This document shows positions 24,138-37,200 of a stretch of DNA of 64,000 bases, one piece after another. The notes under the pieces were generated by a model that saw only the letters and a program-made list of their open reading frames with translations, was not told the DNA's origin and made no database searches. Position numbers and translations under genes: made by a program. The DNA is from Acanthosepion esculentum (taxonomy: Eukaryota; Mollusca; Cephalopoda; Sepiida; Sepiidae). How positions within the stretch are numbered: position 1 is the stretch's first letter; each line of letters begins with the position of its first letter. Where the stretch lies: assembly GCA_964036315.1 (NCBI GenBank), contig OZ038495.1, positions 24,152,690-24,216,689 on the forward strand, given 5' to 3'.

Positions 24138-24765
24138 TAAGCTTCTTCTATGTTCTTCATGTGATTTCTGCTATTTATAATATTAAAGCATCTTTTCATC
24201 ATATCACTCAATATATTTATCGTTAATCTGCAATGATTTTGAGAAAACAGTAATATTCAATTTTCCTTTTCAGAACTAAAGTAAAATTGATTGACAAAGC
24301 CCAATTATTGTACATGTGTGACAATCTATCACTGAAGGGCAGTGGGATAAAACGGATATTTTGATGCTACTGTATGTGGCTAAAATTTTGGTTTGGAATG
24401 AATTTGTTGAGTGTAATTCTTTTTAGATGTATGTTAAGTGTCACAGGAAAAATTTATGACGCTTCTCGGTTATACTGGAAGTTTTCATGAAATGAGGGAA
24501 AATTGATATTCTTCGAGACAACCTTACCTTTATTTTCTCATATTTTCCATTTAGTCCTGTCCGAGTATTTTCCGCTTATTTTTTGATCAACGAATAAGGC
24601 AATAAAAGATGAAAATAAAAAACAACCACAAAATAAAAGTACCTTTTTTGGTGATAGGAAACATTTTTAAATCGCGAAAGAGACTAGCTAAGGTTATTAA
24701 AATTAACGCGATATGAGTGCAACGTTATTGCAAATATACATTAAAACATGTTATAATCGTTAAAT
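21745..24765. repeat. Local duplications, about 0.65-kb unit, three to four copies
   Basis: A unit starting TTTCTGCTATTTATAATATT and containing ACTGTACGT.GCGAAAATTG recurs at about 21745-22430, 22432-22555 (partial), 23202-23850 and 24145-24765. Between the second and third lies 22555-23100 with a decayed Penelope-like tail. The unit has no coding capacity. Confidence 0.7.
24088..24137. repeat. (AT)n microsatellite
   Basis: AT run with one ACAT interruption. Confidence 0.95.
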
Positions 24766-25009
24766 GAATCGTATAATCGCCTGAATGAATAACTCTTCAT
24801 CTTTAAACCAAGATGTTCGAAGGTAACTGGTCAGGCATGCAGGTTTGCATCGAATATAAGACCATACGCTGTCATGGGATTGATGAGAATGGGGCGTGCA
24901 TATGTGAACGCTGGCTAACTCAACACTACAGATTTGGTAGTAATTTTTTATAGGCTCACTTATAGGGTGACGTCTTATCGCAATGTATCCACAAGAAGAA
25001 ATTTTATTA

Positions 25010-25822
25010 AATATGTTTTCTACGTTTGTGCCCCAGTAAAATAAATCAAACACATATAACTATACTTTACTGATGTCGACACCCCCACAAAAGAAAAACA
25101 AAAAAAATAGAAGAAAACGAACAAAAATCTAGCTTCAGAGACTAACGACATTGCGGAAACTAAATTCAAGTCATATCTCTCAGGTGACTATTTACGTTAT
25201 CTCATTTGTTTAACACTCTTGTAGGTGGAGTAGAAGTAGTAGTCTTAAATTTTCATTTTTAAAATTTGAAGGGATTTTCATTTCTTTTACTATTTACATA
25301 TCAAATTTCCCGGTCGATATACACTTCTACCGAAAAAGTATACAACTTAAACCTGAAACTTCATGTTGAATACCTATAGGTCAAATTTAAAATAAAAAAC
25401 AAAATTAAATATGTAACTTTTGTAATCCATAAATAAATATGTTTTCCAGGTTTGTCTCCCAGTAAAATAAATCAATCACAAATAACTATACGTTAGTTGA
25501 TGGCGACAAAACAAAATCTAGCTTCGGAGCCTAACGACTTTGCGGAACCTAAATACAAGTCATATTTCTCAAGCGACTACGTTATCTTATTTGTTTGACT
25601 ATCTAGGAGTTGTAGTAGAAGTGGTAGTCTAAAATCTTTATTTTGAAAATTTTGAAGGGATTTCGTAATTTGTTTTACTTTTACTTTTTGTATATCAAAT
25701 GTCCCGGTCGATATACACTTCTACCGAAAAAGTATGTAACTTAAACCTGAAACTTTATGTTAAATAACTATAGGTCAAATTTAAAATAGAAACCAAAATT
25801 AAATTTGTAATATTTGTAATCC
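25010..25822. repeat. Tandem duplication, about 425-bp unit, two copies
   Basis: 25010-25430 and 25435-25822 align along their length, sharing CCCGGTCGATATACACTTC and CCAGTAAAATAAATCAA. The second copy has lost some simple sequence. Confidence 0.85.
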
Positions 25823-26427
25823 ATAAAACTCTGTATAAGTTGTGAGTGCATTTGTTGTCATATGTTAAGGTTGCTTCTAAAACAACGCTGTGAATCTGGT
25901 AATATTTCTTTCAGGTTCTTTTTCACGAACGCCTTATTTCAATGTTATCCATTAAAACAAAATAAAATATATTTTACTGTAAACTAAATATAACTGTACG
26001 TTTCTTGGTGCCAAAAAACAAAAACAGAAAACAGGGCCTCGGCGTGCTCGAACACATTCCTTAGTCGATAATGTCAAGAGAGTTAATTTAAAAGTGGAAT
26101 AACGACAGAAATCTTGGAAACTGAATGTCGATTGGTCATGTTGTGGTGGAACTTGCCTTGAAATTAAGAAAATAAAAACAGAGAAAGAAAATTAAAAACG
26201 GAGTGAACAAATATTTTTATTTTTTCAGGAAAATTCTTACAGAGAATATGATGGAAAAGGATATTTCCCAATTCCAATGGCCACATAATTATACATGGAC
26301 AATGTGTAAGAATTAAATGATTGGTCAATTTGAAACGGACTAATGAAATATTAGACTTTTTTGAGTATCCCTTGATAAGTAATGAACAAATATGGCATCA
26401 AAGAATGTTGACCAAGTTCGTCAAATA
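25823..26427. other. Intergenic, unassigned
   Basis: No gene or repeat recognised. Confidence 0.45.
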
Positions 26428-26676
26428 CAGTGTAACTCGGATATAAGAGACCCGGATATAAGAGGCCCGGATATAAGAGACCCGGCTATAAGAGAAACAC
26501 GGATATAAGAGAAACACGGATATAAGAGAAACACGGATATAAGATAGATTTTCCCTGGTCCCAAATTAGAGCTGTGTTAATAAAACAAAATAGACCAAAC
26601 CCGGATATAAGAGAAACCCGGGTATAAGATACTTCTTCTCCGGTCCCGACAACTCTCTTATATCCGGGTTACACTG
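26428..26676. mobile_element. pogo/Tigger-type MITE
   Basis: Ends CAGTGTAACTCGGATATAAG and its complement, flanked by TA on both sides; 249 bp, non-coding. The interior is mostly 15-18-bp tandem units CGGATATAAGAGA copied from the terminal repeat. Confidence 0.88.
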
Positions 26677-26879
26677 TACTTGTTTTTAAATCATTTGGAT
26701 ATATTCCTATGATATCGATTGATCAGTTATTTATTTCCTCAAAGATAATAAATTTTATATTTCCGGATATTTGATTTTCTTATGCACAAACCATTTTCAG
26801 TGTATATCTGAATGGTGTGGAATATTTACAGGAAGATTCTGTTGGAACGAATCAGTTTCATTTTATTTCTAGTGTCTCT

Positions 26880-27520
26880 TCAGGACCTGAGTGATCGTGG
26901 TTATCCCCAACTTCATATCTTTTGCAACACTCAGCAGTAGTTGTTTCTTTACTGTCCATTTCACTTTTTGTTCTGCAGTCTTTTTACACGGCTCATTAAG
27001 CAGGTTTCTCAATCTTTATCTCCGCTCGTCTAGTCTCCCGTGTGTCGTGTGAATGTCAGATTTTCCAGGTCGTCTCTCCTTATTATGTGCCTGCGAAATT
27101 TCAACTGTTTCTTATTCTAAGCAGCTGTCATTTTTGTTCATATTTTTCTTAAGACTTTATCGATACACCCATAGTAATATCAGTATCTTTCTGTGGAACC
27201 ACATTTCTGTTGATTCAAGTCTTCTGTTCATCTGTGAGGAAATTGTCCAGTATTCACGGCCATATAGGAGAATGTATATTAAATAGAACTCTTTTCATTG
27301 GTTCTAATATAATTGTCATATTTCTTAATATATTAATCTGAACGGAAAGTTTCGCTATTGCAATGCTCCGTCCTGTTCGTCGCTTATAATAACACTTCCC
27401 AGATAATTAAATTCTGTAATTGCTTCCTTTTGACATTTCTGGTTCGTTTTTAGCATCTTAGGCTGTCCCTTAGTTAACGACTGTACATTCTCTCTTCTTC
27501 AAATTGATCGTTAGTCCTTT
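26880..27520 (-). mobile_element. Decayed LINE reverse-transcriptase C-terminus
   Basis: Minus-strand frames keep KRRTGRSIAIAKLSVQINI and MKRVLFNIHSPIW, then VVPQKDTDITMG, a pattern reminiscent of RTE/R2-like RT ends. Many stops. Family uncertain. Confidence 0.4.
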
Positions 27521-28160
27521 CTTCTCGCTTTCTTTTACTCGGAGTTTTTTTTTTCAGTTTTCTTTCTGTGTCTGCAACCAACACGGTGTTGCTGTTTTTA
27601 TTTGAATTATTTTTAATGCATATTAAAACTTCAAAGTTTCTTCCGTTGTGTCAGCAATATCACGCTTAAATAATATTGGAAATTATTTTTTTAGTAATAT
27701 TATTCTGTGTATTAAGTAAATTTTCTATTTAATAAGCGAACAAACTTTTTGGCCAACCCAAAATAACATTACAGATTTTTCTTTTCTTTTTTTATCTTAT
27801 GTTTTCCTTTTGTTATATTGAAAAACTTCCGTCGACTTAAGTTGACTTGAATATTTTCTTGCGTTATTTGAATATTACGACCGTCAAGTGATATGTGCTA
27901 CTAAACTTTGAAAGTAACATTGAAGAAAAAACTCTCAATTCTTTCTCGTTCATTTCTCCGTGAAAATATCAATCGAATTACACCTGAGATTCTTTCTCAT
28001 TTTCTACTGAAGACACCTTGAAATTTTTAACCTAAATACTTTTTACTACACAATTTCAAAACGAATTGACTTTTTAATTCTAATATTGTCATTTACTATA
28101 TTACAACTTGGTTTTGATTGTCGTCCATTTTGTATTTTCTTTCCATGAATTTGCTTATAT
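27521..28160. other. 3' flank of gene B
   Basis: T-rich intergenic DNA, no feature seen. Confidence 0.45.
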
Positions 28161-28166
28161 TTTATT
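28161..28166 (-). promoter_or_regulatory. Polyadenylation signal of gene B
   Basis: AATAAA on the minus strand, 41 nt after the gene B stop codon; the first such signal after it. Confidence 0.55.
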
Positions 28167-28207
28167 TAAAGAAAAACATTTCGATGCCTAATATTTTTAT
28201 AAATTAT

Positions 28208-28262
28208 TCATGTTGAGTGATTCAAAGCGACCTGAACTTCTAGCTGATCTTCATCTTTTTTC
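28208..28262 (-). CDS. Gene B coding exon 10 with stop
   Basis: After acceptor TTCTTCAG it completes Arg and reads KKDEDQLEVQVALNHST-stop, a short acidic cytoplasmic tail. Confidence 0.7.
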
Positions 28263-31200
28263 CTGAAGAAGAAAAAATGCATGAATTAGTATCGTACAAT
28301 CAAAGTTTTTTGCCAATACTTAGCCATCCAAAACATTTAATGGGAGTTTATGTAATCAGAATAACAAAGTTTCTCTTCCTCCAACTTGTATAATCTTTCA
28401 GTATTCATACAAGATTCATACCAGAGAGATAGAACAGAGATTAGTAAATTCGTCTTGCAAACAATTCCCTGAGTTTAATACTCTGTATTAGATTAAATTA
28501 AACCTACACATCGTGAAATTTCATGGTTTATGAAATTAAGTTTTTTTGATTTAGAAATTATTTCTGTTCATTACTTTGACAATTCTTTTAAAGGTTTCAC
28601 TAGAAGATTGCCTACTACCTCAACAGATTAGGTAATTATGGGAGAGTAATTTCCCAATTGTTCACTCATCTGCATTCTTTTCCGTCAACCATCGTGGTAT
28701 GCCATGGCAATCTAACTAATTCCTGCCTTTTTTTAAGAACATTATTTGCAAGTGGGCCGTCGGAATTAGAACTTTTTTCACCGATCTTTTCCTCAATGTT
28801 GTATGAAAAAGAATAATAAAAATTTCTTTACCTCATCACCTGAGAATTTTGCCTGCAAACATCATCAAAATTGTCCTCTATCTGTCTGTTGTTGGTTTCA
28901 GGAAGGAAGAAGTACGAAACACCAGTTAAAATGCAGACAATTCCCATCGTCAGCAATGGTAAACTACCACTCAGTCTTCCAGTCCCAAGATTATGCTGCC
29001 ATAATCAGAAGAGAGAAGAAATTCAGTTAATTTTCATTTTTTTAATAACTGTCAGACAACTTCCCATTCCTTAAAACAGTGGGGAATCTTCTTAGGCATT
29101 ATACTGCAAATGAGTTGAAAGTGGATTTGGAAGAGAATTTCGGGTAAAACACTCTGCTTTATCTGCAGTTGATGAAAACACTTCAAATTGATTGAAGAGT
29201 GGGGGACTGATGGGTTGCTTTTGTTAAGCACACTTTTGTTAAGCCGCCAGTAATCTACAGAACCAAACTTACGAGAGGTTATACGGTGTCGATGCAGAAT
29301 GGTTTCTTTTGGAACATTCTCCAGACATCCTAGCTCTCTGTGAAACTAATCTAAATTTCGATTTCTTCCACTGAGTTCTGTTTCTGGCCGTCTTCCTGTC
29401 TTTCGAAAGGACTCTAGTATCCACATGCATGGCCTTGGTGTCTATATTCGCGAAAATCTCTCACAAGCAAGGGAACTGTCTCCTGAGTATCCGGATTGTC
29501 CTTACACGCGTTGCAACTTTTATTATTACGCTCAGTCAGATATCTCTTCTTCCTATATCATTCCCCTTTCTCTCATGACTGTTGCTTGCTATATAGAATT
29601 TCTTATAGTATAAAAAGTCTCTCTCTTTCTCTCTCTGCATTCGGCTTCAAATATGTTTTTATTCGGTGACTTCAAAGCCCATCATGTCAAGTGGTTTCAT
29701 CATTCTAATGTTACTGACCTCGTTGACATCCAATTTTTAACTTCTCAATTTACAGTTTCTTACTCAAATAAAGACTTCCCACGCGTTTATCTATGAATTC
29801 AGTTCGGACATACTTCTCTAATTAATCTTTTCCTTACCTCATCATCGAATATTTTCCATCATTCTGTTGAGAAATGTATCACTAAAGTTTCTTCCTGGCG
29901 GAAAGCCGTATCGAAGCTTTCCTTCCAGCACGGAAATACTAAGTGAAACCGCAATCTTTTTGATTCACTCCTGTCCGTTCAGTCGCTATAATCTACAGGA
30001 ATAACTTTTTTCGACAATACCTGGGCGACAGGTCTGATTATAACGTAAGTCCCTTTGTCATCGCTTGTAATGAATGTAAGTATGTCCTCAAAGAGGTAAA
30101 ATCACTATTTGCTGATAGAATGAAACACCGAATAGCCTCTCACAATTTTGAGTCTAGATATTATTAAAGGCACTGTAAGAGTGTACTGAACAAGGGTAAA
30201 TTCTCAGTCCTTCCCCTCTTCAATCAATTTGAAGTGTTGTAATCAACTGGCGATAAAGCAAAGTGCTTCGCTCGGAAATCCTCTTCCAGTTCGACCCTCA
30301 GCTTATCTGATGTCTCTTTGACTGATTTTCCCCCTAAAACTACTGAATGATATGTACATAATTCGGTGCACGGTCTCTGCCATACTTCTAGATCCCGACA
30401 AGGCTTGCAGATTCAACGATATACCTGCAATTATCCTAAAGAAATGTACTCCTGGACTGGCTCCCATTCTCTCCAAACAGTACAAGAAATGCCAAGCTGG
30501 TTCTTGCTTTCCACCCTGTTAGAAATCCTCCTCTGTAGTTCATGTCTTTAAGAACTATGGGGAACCTTCAACCTTCACGAATTATCACCTGTTAGTCGCT
30601 TACCTATTTTTAGCCATGTACTAGATGCGCTAATTAATGCCGAATTGGTGAGGCATCTTAATTCACTCGGTCTTCTTTTGGATAAACAATATGGCTACCG
30701 TTTCTCCAGGTTCACCGCCGATGTGTTAACGGCTATCACTGTGTTTGTGTATCACGTTTTAAATAAGAACGGCGAAGCTTGGGCTGCGGCACTAGATATC
30801 TCAAAGGCGTTCGACAGGGTTTGGCATGCAAGTCTTCTACACAAGCTCAAGAGCTACTGTGTGTCTGGAAGAATAGTTAACTTAATCCATTCGTTCACAA
30901 CAAATCATGTAATGAATGTAGCGTTGAACGGACATGCTTCTAATTCATTTCAAATTAATGCGGGGTCCCACATCACTCTGTCCATGTACCTTTGTTGTTT
31001 CTTACCTTCATCAACGACCTCCCGATGCCATTAGTTCTCAGGTAGATATTTTACAGTTGGCACAACTATTTCCTCCTGTCTTAGTCGTAAGTCCTTGTGA
31101 CATTATCGTCTTGCTTGGGGTGAAATTATTAAAAATAAGGAATTGACAAAATATCGAGTTATCCATACACTACTTAACAAACGATTATCTATTTTACAGA

Positions 31201-34200
31201 AAATCGCTCAACTTAAACGGGATGCTTTATTGTAATAATGTAATCCGCGGCAAATGTTACATTTTGCTTCAAAAATATAAAGGAATATGAAAATAATCAT
31301 TTAAAAAATAATAAGTTTGTAAGAAATTCTTTATTTTCCTTACGCTTCATGATTCCCTTATTTCTCCTCCTTTGAGGCAGTAAGGCAACGTTAACTGAAC
31401 TGTTAACGGAAGTGTTCCTAACTCTCTATAAAATATCGCACTACATTCAGAAGTAAAATATGGTTGGAGGTTCTATAAACAATCATTTGTGAATAGTTAA
31501 AATTTTACTAACGTTTGAAATAAATGAAAAACGAACAAAGTGTGGTAGTCGATAGAAAAACTGTGCAATTTATATCGTTATGAATTCACTTGTAAAAATG
31601 AATGAGAAATATCCCGAATTTTTTTTTATTGTAGAGACATATGGTAAAACTAATTTATCGACGTTTCTTTTTAAAAAAAAAGAAAAAAAAAAGAGAGGTA
31701 AATTAAATAAGCATGATCCGAACTTTTAAGTTACTTTTACAGTAGTCTCGTAATTTGATAAAATTGTACGTACTAGATTTATAATGTAGGGAGCTATGAC
31801 ACCACCCAATGTTTCAAAGTTAGAGTGATATCCGATTGCTCCGTTCCTCGCACAGGTTGGGTACAATTCACAGGTGTGAAGGTAGAGAATCCCAAAATTA
31901 CCGGTGATGCACAGTCTGCTTAAGGTAGCTAAGACGGTTGTGGTCCATTGTAAATCTGAATTAGAAAAAATAAAATCATATCAGCAAATCTGAAAATATT
32001 TGGCAACAGTTTGTAAAAGCATTTTTCCAAGAATCATTATTGAAAAATGGTGATAAAATTGCAGAAAAGAAAAGCTTCAAAATAAAGTGCTAAAATTAAA
32101 ACAAGTAATTTACAAAAAAAAAAATGTGAATTTCTATGATGAGGAGTTATTATTTATATTCAGACTCATAGCCTCATCTTTGCTATCCTTATCATGGCAT
32201 TCCGACAGTTCTATTTTCAGGCCTTCTTCAGGTGTTTATAGATCCGGGTAACATACACAATATTTGAAACTGAACTCTTTATGGGGTAGATTGCTCTTGT
32301 TCCTTTGTCCATGTCTAGAGATATCTCGTCTTGTTCGTCTTGTTAAGCGGTACTGAAGAACAATATCTGTAAGTGTATCTGTACACATTTTTTTCTATAA
32401 TTCTGTATTTGCTCATACATGTAAGGATGAGTGAAATTGTTGATATTTAAACTATGTTGCCAGTCATTTGAATTTACAATCGCGTTGCTCCTAACCCCCG
32501 AAAACAAACATCAATTTGACATCTTGAATCCATTTTATGAAATGAAACCACCACACAGCATACGTCTACCGATGTAGAAGGAACCGAAAAGAAAAAACAT
32601 ATTTTTGTCTTACCCTTTGAAGCGTACATACGTGGAAAAATTGTTATGATTGCAGAAAGTCCTCCAATAAATATGAAGGCGATGTACATCTTCTTTCTAC
32701 CGACACGGTCTAAGAGAAATATACACGACACATAGGCAGGAACTTCTACTAGAGCACCAAAGAAGAAATTCAGGAAAATGTTTCCACTCAGATTTTCGGT
32801 GTTTATCACCAATCCGTAATACACAAAACTCACCACAAACCTGAAAATATATGCAATAAAAAGATCGTATTATGTAAATGCAGGTGTTGCACTATTTTAC
32901 TGGGCCGTTAGTACTTGACAAAGAGTTGGTGGAGACCTCATCAGGTAACAAATATCTGCTTCCCAGCTTCTTGGAAGTCATGTTCTGTAGTTCCCTGTTT
33001 TCGGGAATTCTAGAGAACCAAGTGGCCCATCAAATTATCGTCCGATTCGCCTCTTACCGTTTTTTTTTTTTGCAAAGTATTCGATGCTCTAATCAATGCT
33101 GAAGTGGTTAAGTATCTTACTTCTAATGACCTCCTCTCGGACAAACAAGATGGCTTCCGTTTCGCGATGTTTACCGCTGATGGGTTAACCGCTAACACTG
33201 AATTTCTATATCAAGTTCTAGATAAGAACAGCGAAGCTCGAAAGTGTTCGACGAGGTTTGGTATACTGGCTTTTTACTTAAGCTCCAGAGCTACAGTGTC
33301 ACAGTGCGGATATCTTATTTAATCCAATCACATTAAATCGTAAAATGAAGGTCGTTTTGAGTGTGCTCACTTCCAGAACATTTCACACGAACGCGTAAGT
33401 TGGCCAAGGCTCCTGAGTCCTACGCTGTTTCTGATCTTCATCAATGACCTTCCCGATGTCCTCAGTTCCCAAGTAGGAATTTATGCAAATGACAATACCA
33501 TTTACTCTTGTCTCAATACCAAATCCGTCAGATTTGAAAAAATAAACCTGACAGATGCTCTTGAAAGCGACTTCCAATCAATGGTTAACTGAGACAGGAA
33601 ATGGCTTGTAAATTTTAACGCCACCAAAATAAAACTTATTTCATTTAACCACCATAGATAACCTTTTCTGCCTGCTATCAGCATGGCTGATACTAGACTC
33701 CAGGGGTACAACAAAATGCGCCTTCTTGGCCTCAATTTTTCCACTGACTTGAAGTGGAACGACTACATTGAATCAATAGCTGCATCTACTGCAAGGAAAG
33801 TTGGGCCACTGTGTCGTACCAGAAAGTTTTTCTTGTCGGAATCCATCTTACATAATTACAAATCTACCATTCGTCCGTTCGTTGAATATTGTTGCCATAT
33901 CTGGTCTGGTGCTTCTGTTGTACATCTCGCGATTCTCGACAAAATCCAAAGAAGAGCGTGTATGTAATCGATCCTGAACAAGTATCTATACCTCAGTCAC
34001 CTTCTCATCGACATGACGTGGCTTCCCTCTGTCTTTTCTTTCATGGCGACTTTTCTGATGAGCTTTTTTCCCTGGTGCCCCGACTACATGAATTAAAGCA
34101 TGCTACTAGATTGACATCTAAGTCCCAGCCGTTTACAGTTGAAATAGCTAAATGCAACCGCTACTTGTAATCCAACAGTTTCGTTTCTCTCACTTCTCAG

Positions 34201-37200
34201 CTGTGGAATTCCCACCCGTTTAATTGTTTCCCTGATAACTATAATCAGCAAATATTTAAATGCAATATCAATCGCCATCTTCTGGCTTCTAGAATCCCGT
34301 TCATCTTTTGTTCTTTCCTCAATCCTCCCTATTCTCATTTTTTCTCTCTCACTGTCACTCATTGTAATCCCCTGCGTAATCGTGTCATTCCAAACTTGCT
34401 TGTGGGGAATTAAAAAAAAAATGCAAACCGACACACTTATGTATTATATATTAGAAGCTGATTGAATTTCATCGCCAGTAACAACAAATAACATAATATC
34501 AATGATTTTCAACAGAAATCCACAGAGTTCATTTATGTTTGTGATCAAATCATATGATGGACATCACTAGTATCTAAAATGTTATAGAAATCACTACAAT
34601 TAGGTTCCATCAAAACGAATTATGCAAAAGTCTAAAATTCCAGTTAGTTCTATCTATATTGATAAACCCTTTATAATTTTCTAACATAAGCATACAATAG
34701 TAGACAAGGAATTATACAAATGAAAACAGATGTCTAGATATGACAAATTGCACTCGTACGGGTTAGATGGAAAAAAAAGCAGTTTCTAAATGCTTGATAG
34801 TGTTTGCACGTGAAAAGACCGAAGAAAATATCGACTGAAACAGTATTAAGCTATAAGAATGAAAAGAATTACCTTAACATAAATCCAATTAAGTATTTTG
34901 AAATCAATTATTCGTTATAAATATGATTGTAACTGCAAATAAATAATAATAAATCAAAGTTAAATTTAAAGCAGCTTGAATATAAAGGTTAAATATTGAA
35001 TTCATTCAAAATATTTGGAAGTAAATCCTTTTTTAAATTTATTTCATTGATTATTTTTGTTAAATTATGTCTGGTGTCGCTTACATGCATAATTTTTATG
35101 TAGATTTTATTCCATTTTTTAAGACGTTGCCAAATTACTAAGCATTTATTAATCTTCTTGGGTCGTTAATATAGTTTTTGTCAGCGCTGAAAAGTATATG
35201 ATATTTACTAAGCTTGCAATTGTAAATCTCAAGGTGAAATTGCGGAAATGGACGAGAAAATTGTTATACCAATCCCCCAGGGTTTAATTAATCTAACAAT
35301 TAGTATAAGATATCCTAGCTTTTATCTGGATCGAGCACCAACCTCAGTTCACACGCTGAGAAACATGATTAGATATTATCACGAAATTTAATGAAAATCT
35401 TATTTCAGATATGATTATTTATTTAATAAAGTACCAATTAAATATAATTTTGTCGTACAAAAGGCTGTAATTTGTTCTACCAATGTGGATATTATTCATT
35501 AACGTAGTAAACGGTTTATTAGCAATCACACAACCTCGCAAATCCACTAATAATGAAAATAGAGATTTAAACCAGATACAGTGGAACCTCGATTCACGAA
35601 TTTAATTCGTTCCTGGAGCCTATTCGTAACCCGAAATCATCGTAAACCGAAACTATTTTCCCAATAGGAATCAATGTAAAATAGATTAATCTGTTCCTGG
35701 TCCCAAGATGACTGCTTATTTAAACTTTAACAGTACTAATGAAAATCAAATAATACATAAAACTAATGAAATTCATTCAATCTAAAATAAAACAATACTA
35801 AACAGATAAAATATAGATGAACACTTCAATTTTACCGTACCTGCACATAGGGAAGTTGATGACGTAAGTGGAAGGGGAAAGAAAGAGATGTTATTGTTTG
35901 CAAAAGGGAAGGAAATACATGATCATCTCTTTATTTATAAGAATAGTATAAATCGTTCATTTCGCCATATGAAACTGAGTAGGAAGAGACAATATCATCA
36001 ACAATTGTTTTTCTCTTTACTTTTCTTTTTCCTTTACCATTATCACTCTTAGCTTTCTTTGGATTCATGACGAGGACTAATGAACAGAAAAAAAGGCGCG
36101 GTACAATAAAATTAAAAAAGAAAAGAAAAGCACAACACACGAATGTACTCGGCGGTCGACTAAGAAATGATTCCATTCTGGTTAACTCAGTTCGGCTCGA
36201 TTCTGCAATGTTGTTCGAGAACCGAAATTTTGTTCGATAACCGAGGCACTTTCATCTCACATATTCTGTTCGAAAAGCAATTTGTTCAACACGTGAGACG
36301 TTCGAGAACCGAGGTTGCGCTGTACTTTAATTGTCATGTTAAAAAAGATTAATTTAGAATAAAACAACTTTGATTATAACTATTTGTCTGATTCTAAGAA
36401 AACCTAAACCTCTGTTCAAGTTTAATATCCATAACGCGAAAATTAAAAGTTGAACCTGAACGCCTCACTATGGAGTAATAGTCAGAAACCAATTGTGACA
36501 AATAAACGGATGAAACTAGTTTGGCAAGCATAAAAAAATCCCGAGTATCGAAAATAAACATATAAATATTTGTAACTATGTGCAAGGTGGCCAATCATCA
36601 CTTTAAAAAACTAAACTTAGGTTAGAAATTATGAATGCATATATTTCCCAGATTTGAATAAACCTGCGAACCCAAATCTCAGTTAAATTTCTGTTGTGAG
36701 AAAATTAATATATCCAATTGAAGTAACAGTTCATTACAACAATATTGATCAATATGCTCACTAATTGATACAATGTGATTCTTTGTAAATACCAAAACTT
36801 TCCAGTATTGCAGAAATCAAGAAATAATGGTAGAATAACAAGATCATAAATGGACGCTGACTAAATGGATGTTGTTAGTGACTTGGAAATATATTGTAAT
36901 AAATATATAAAATGATTTAACTAATATTTTTCCGTGATATTAAACTTAAATAAAATATTTAAAATGCTGATTAAATCTAGCTAATTTCCTGCCATATAAC
37001 GCGCATCAGCGCATTTATGCGGTCATCAGCCTAATTGGAAGTCAAATATGTGTCCTTAGTTGTTAATCTAGAAGCGCTAACCTTTGTCCCAAGGACTAAC
37101 CCATCAAAAATATTAGGGTGAAGGCGACAGGTTGATTTTGGAGGATTTTTTAAAAAACAAATATATCTTTTAGTTGAAATTGCAATATTTCGGTTGTCAA

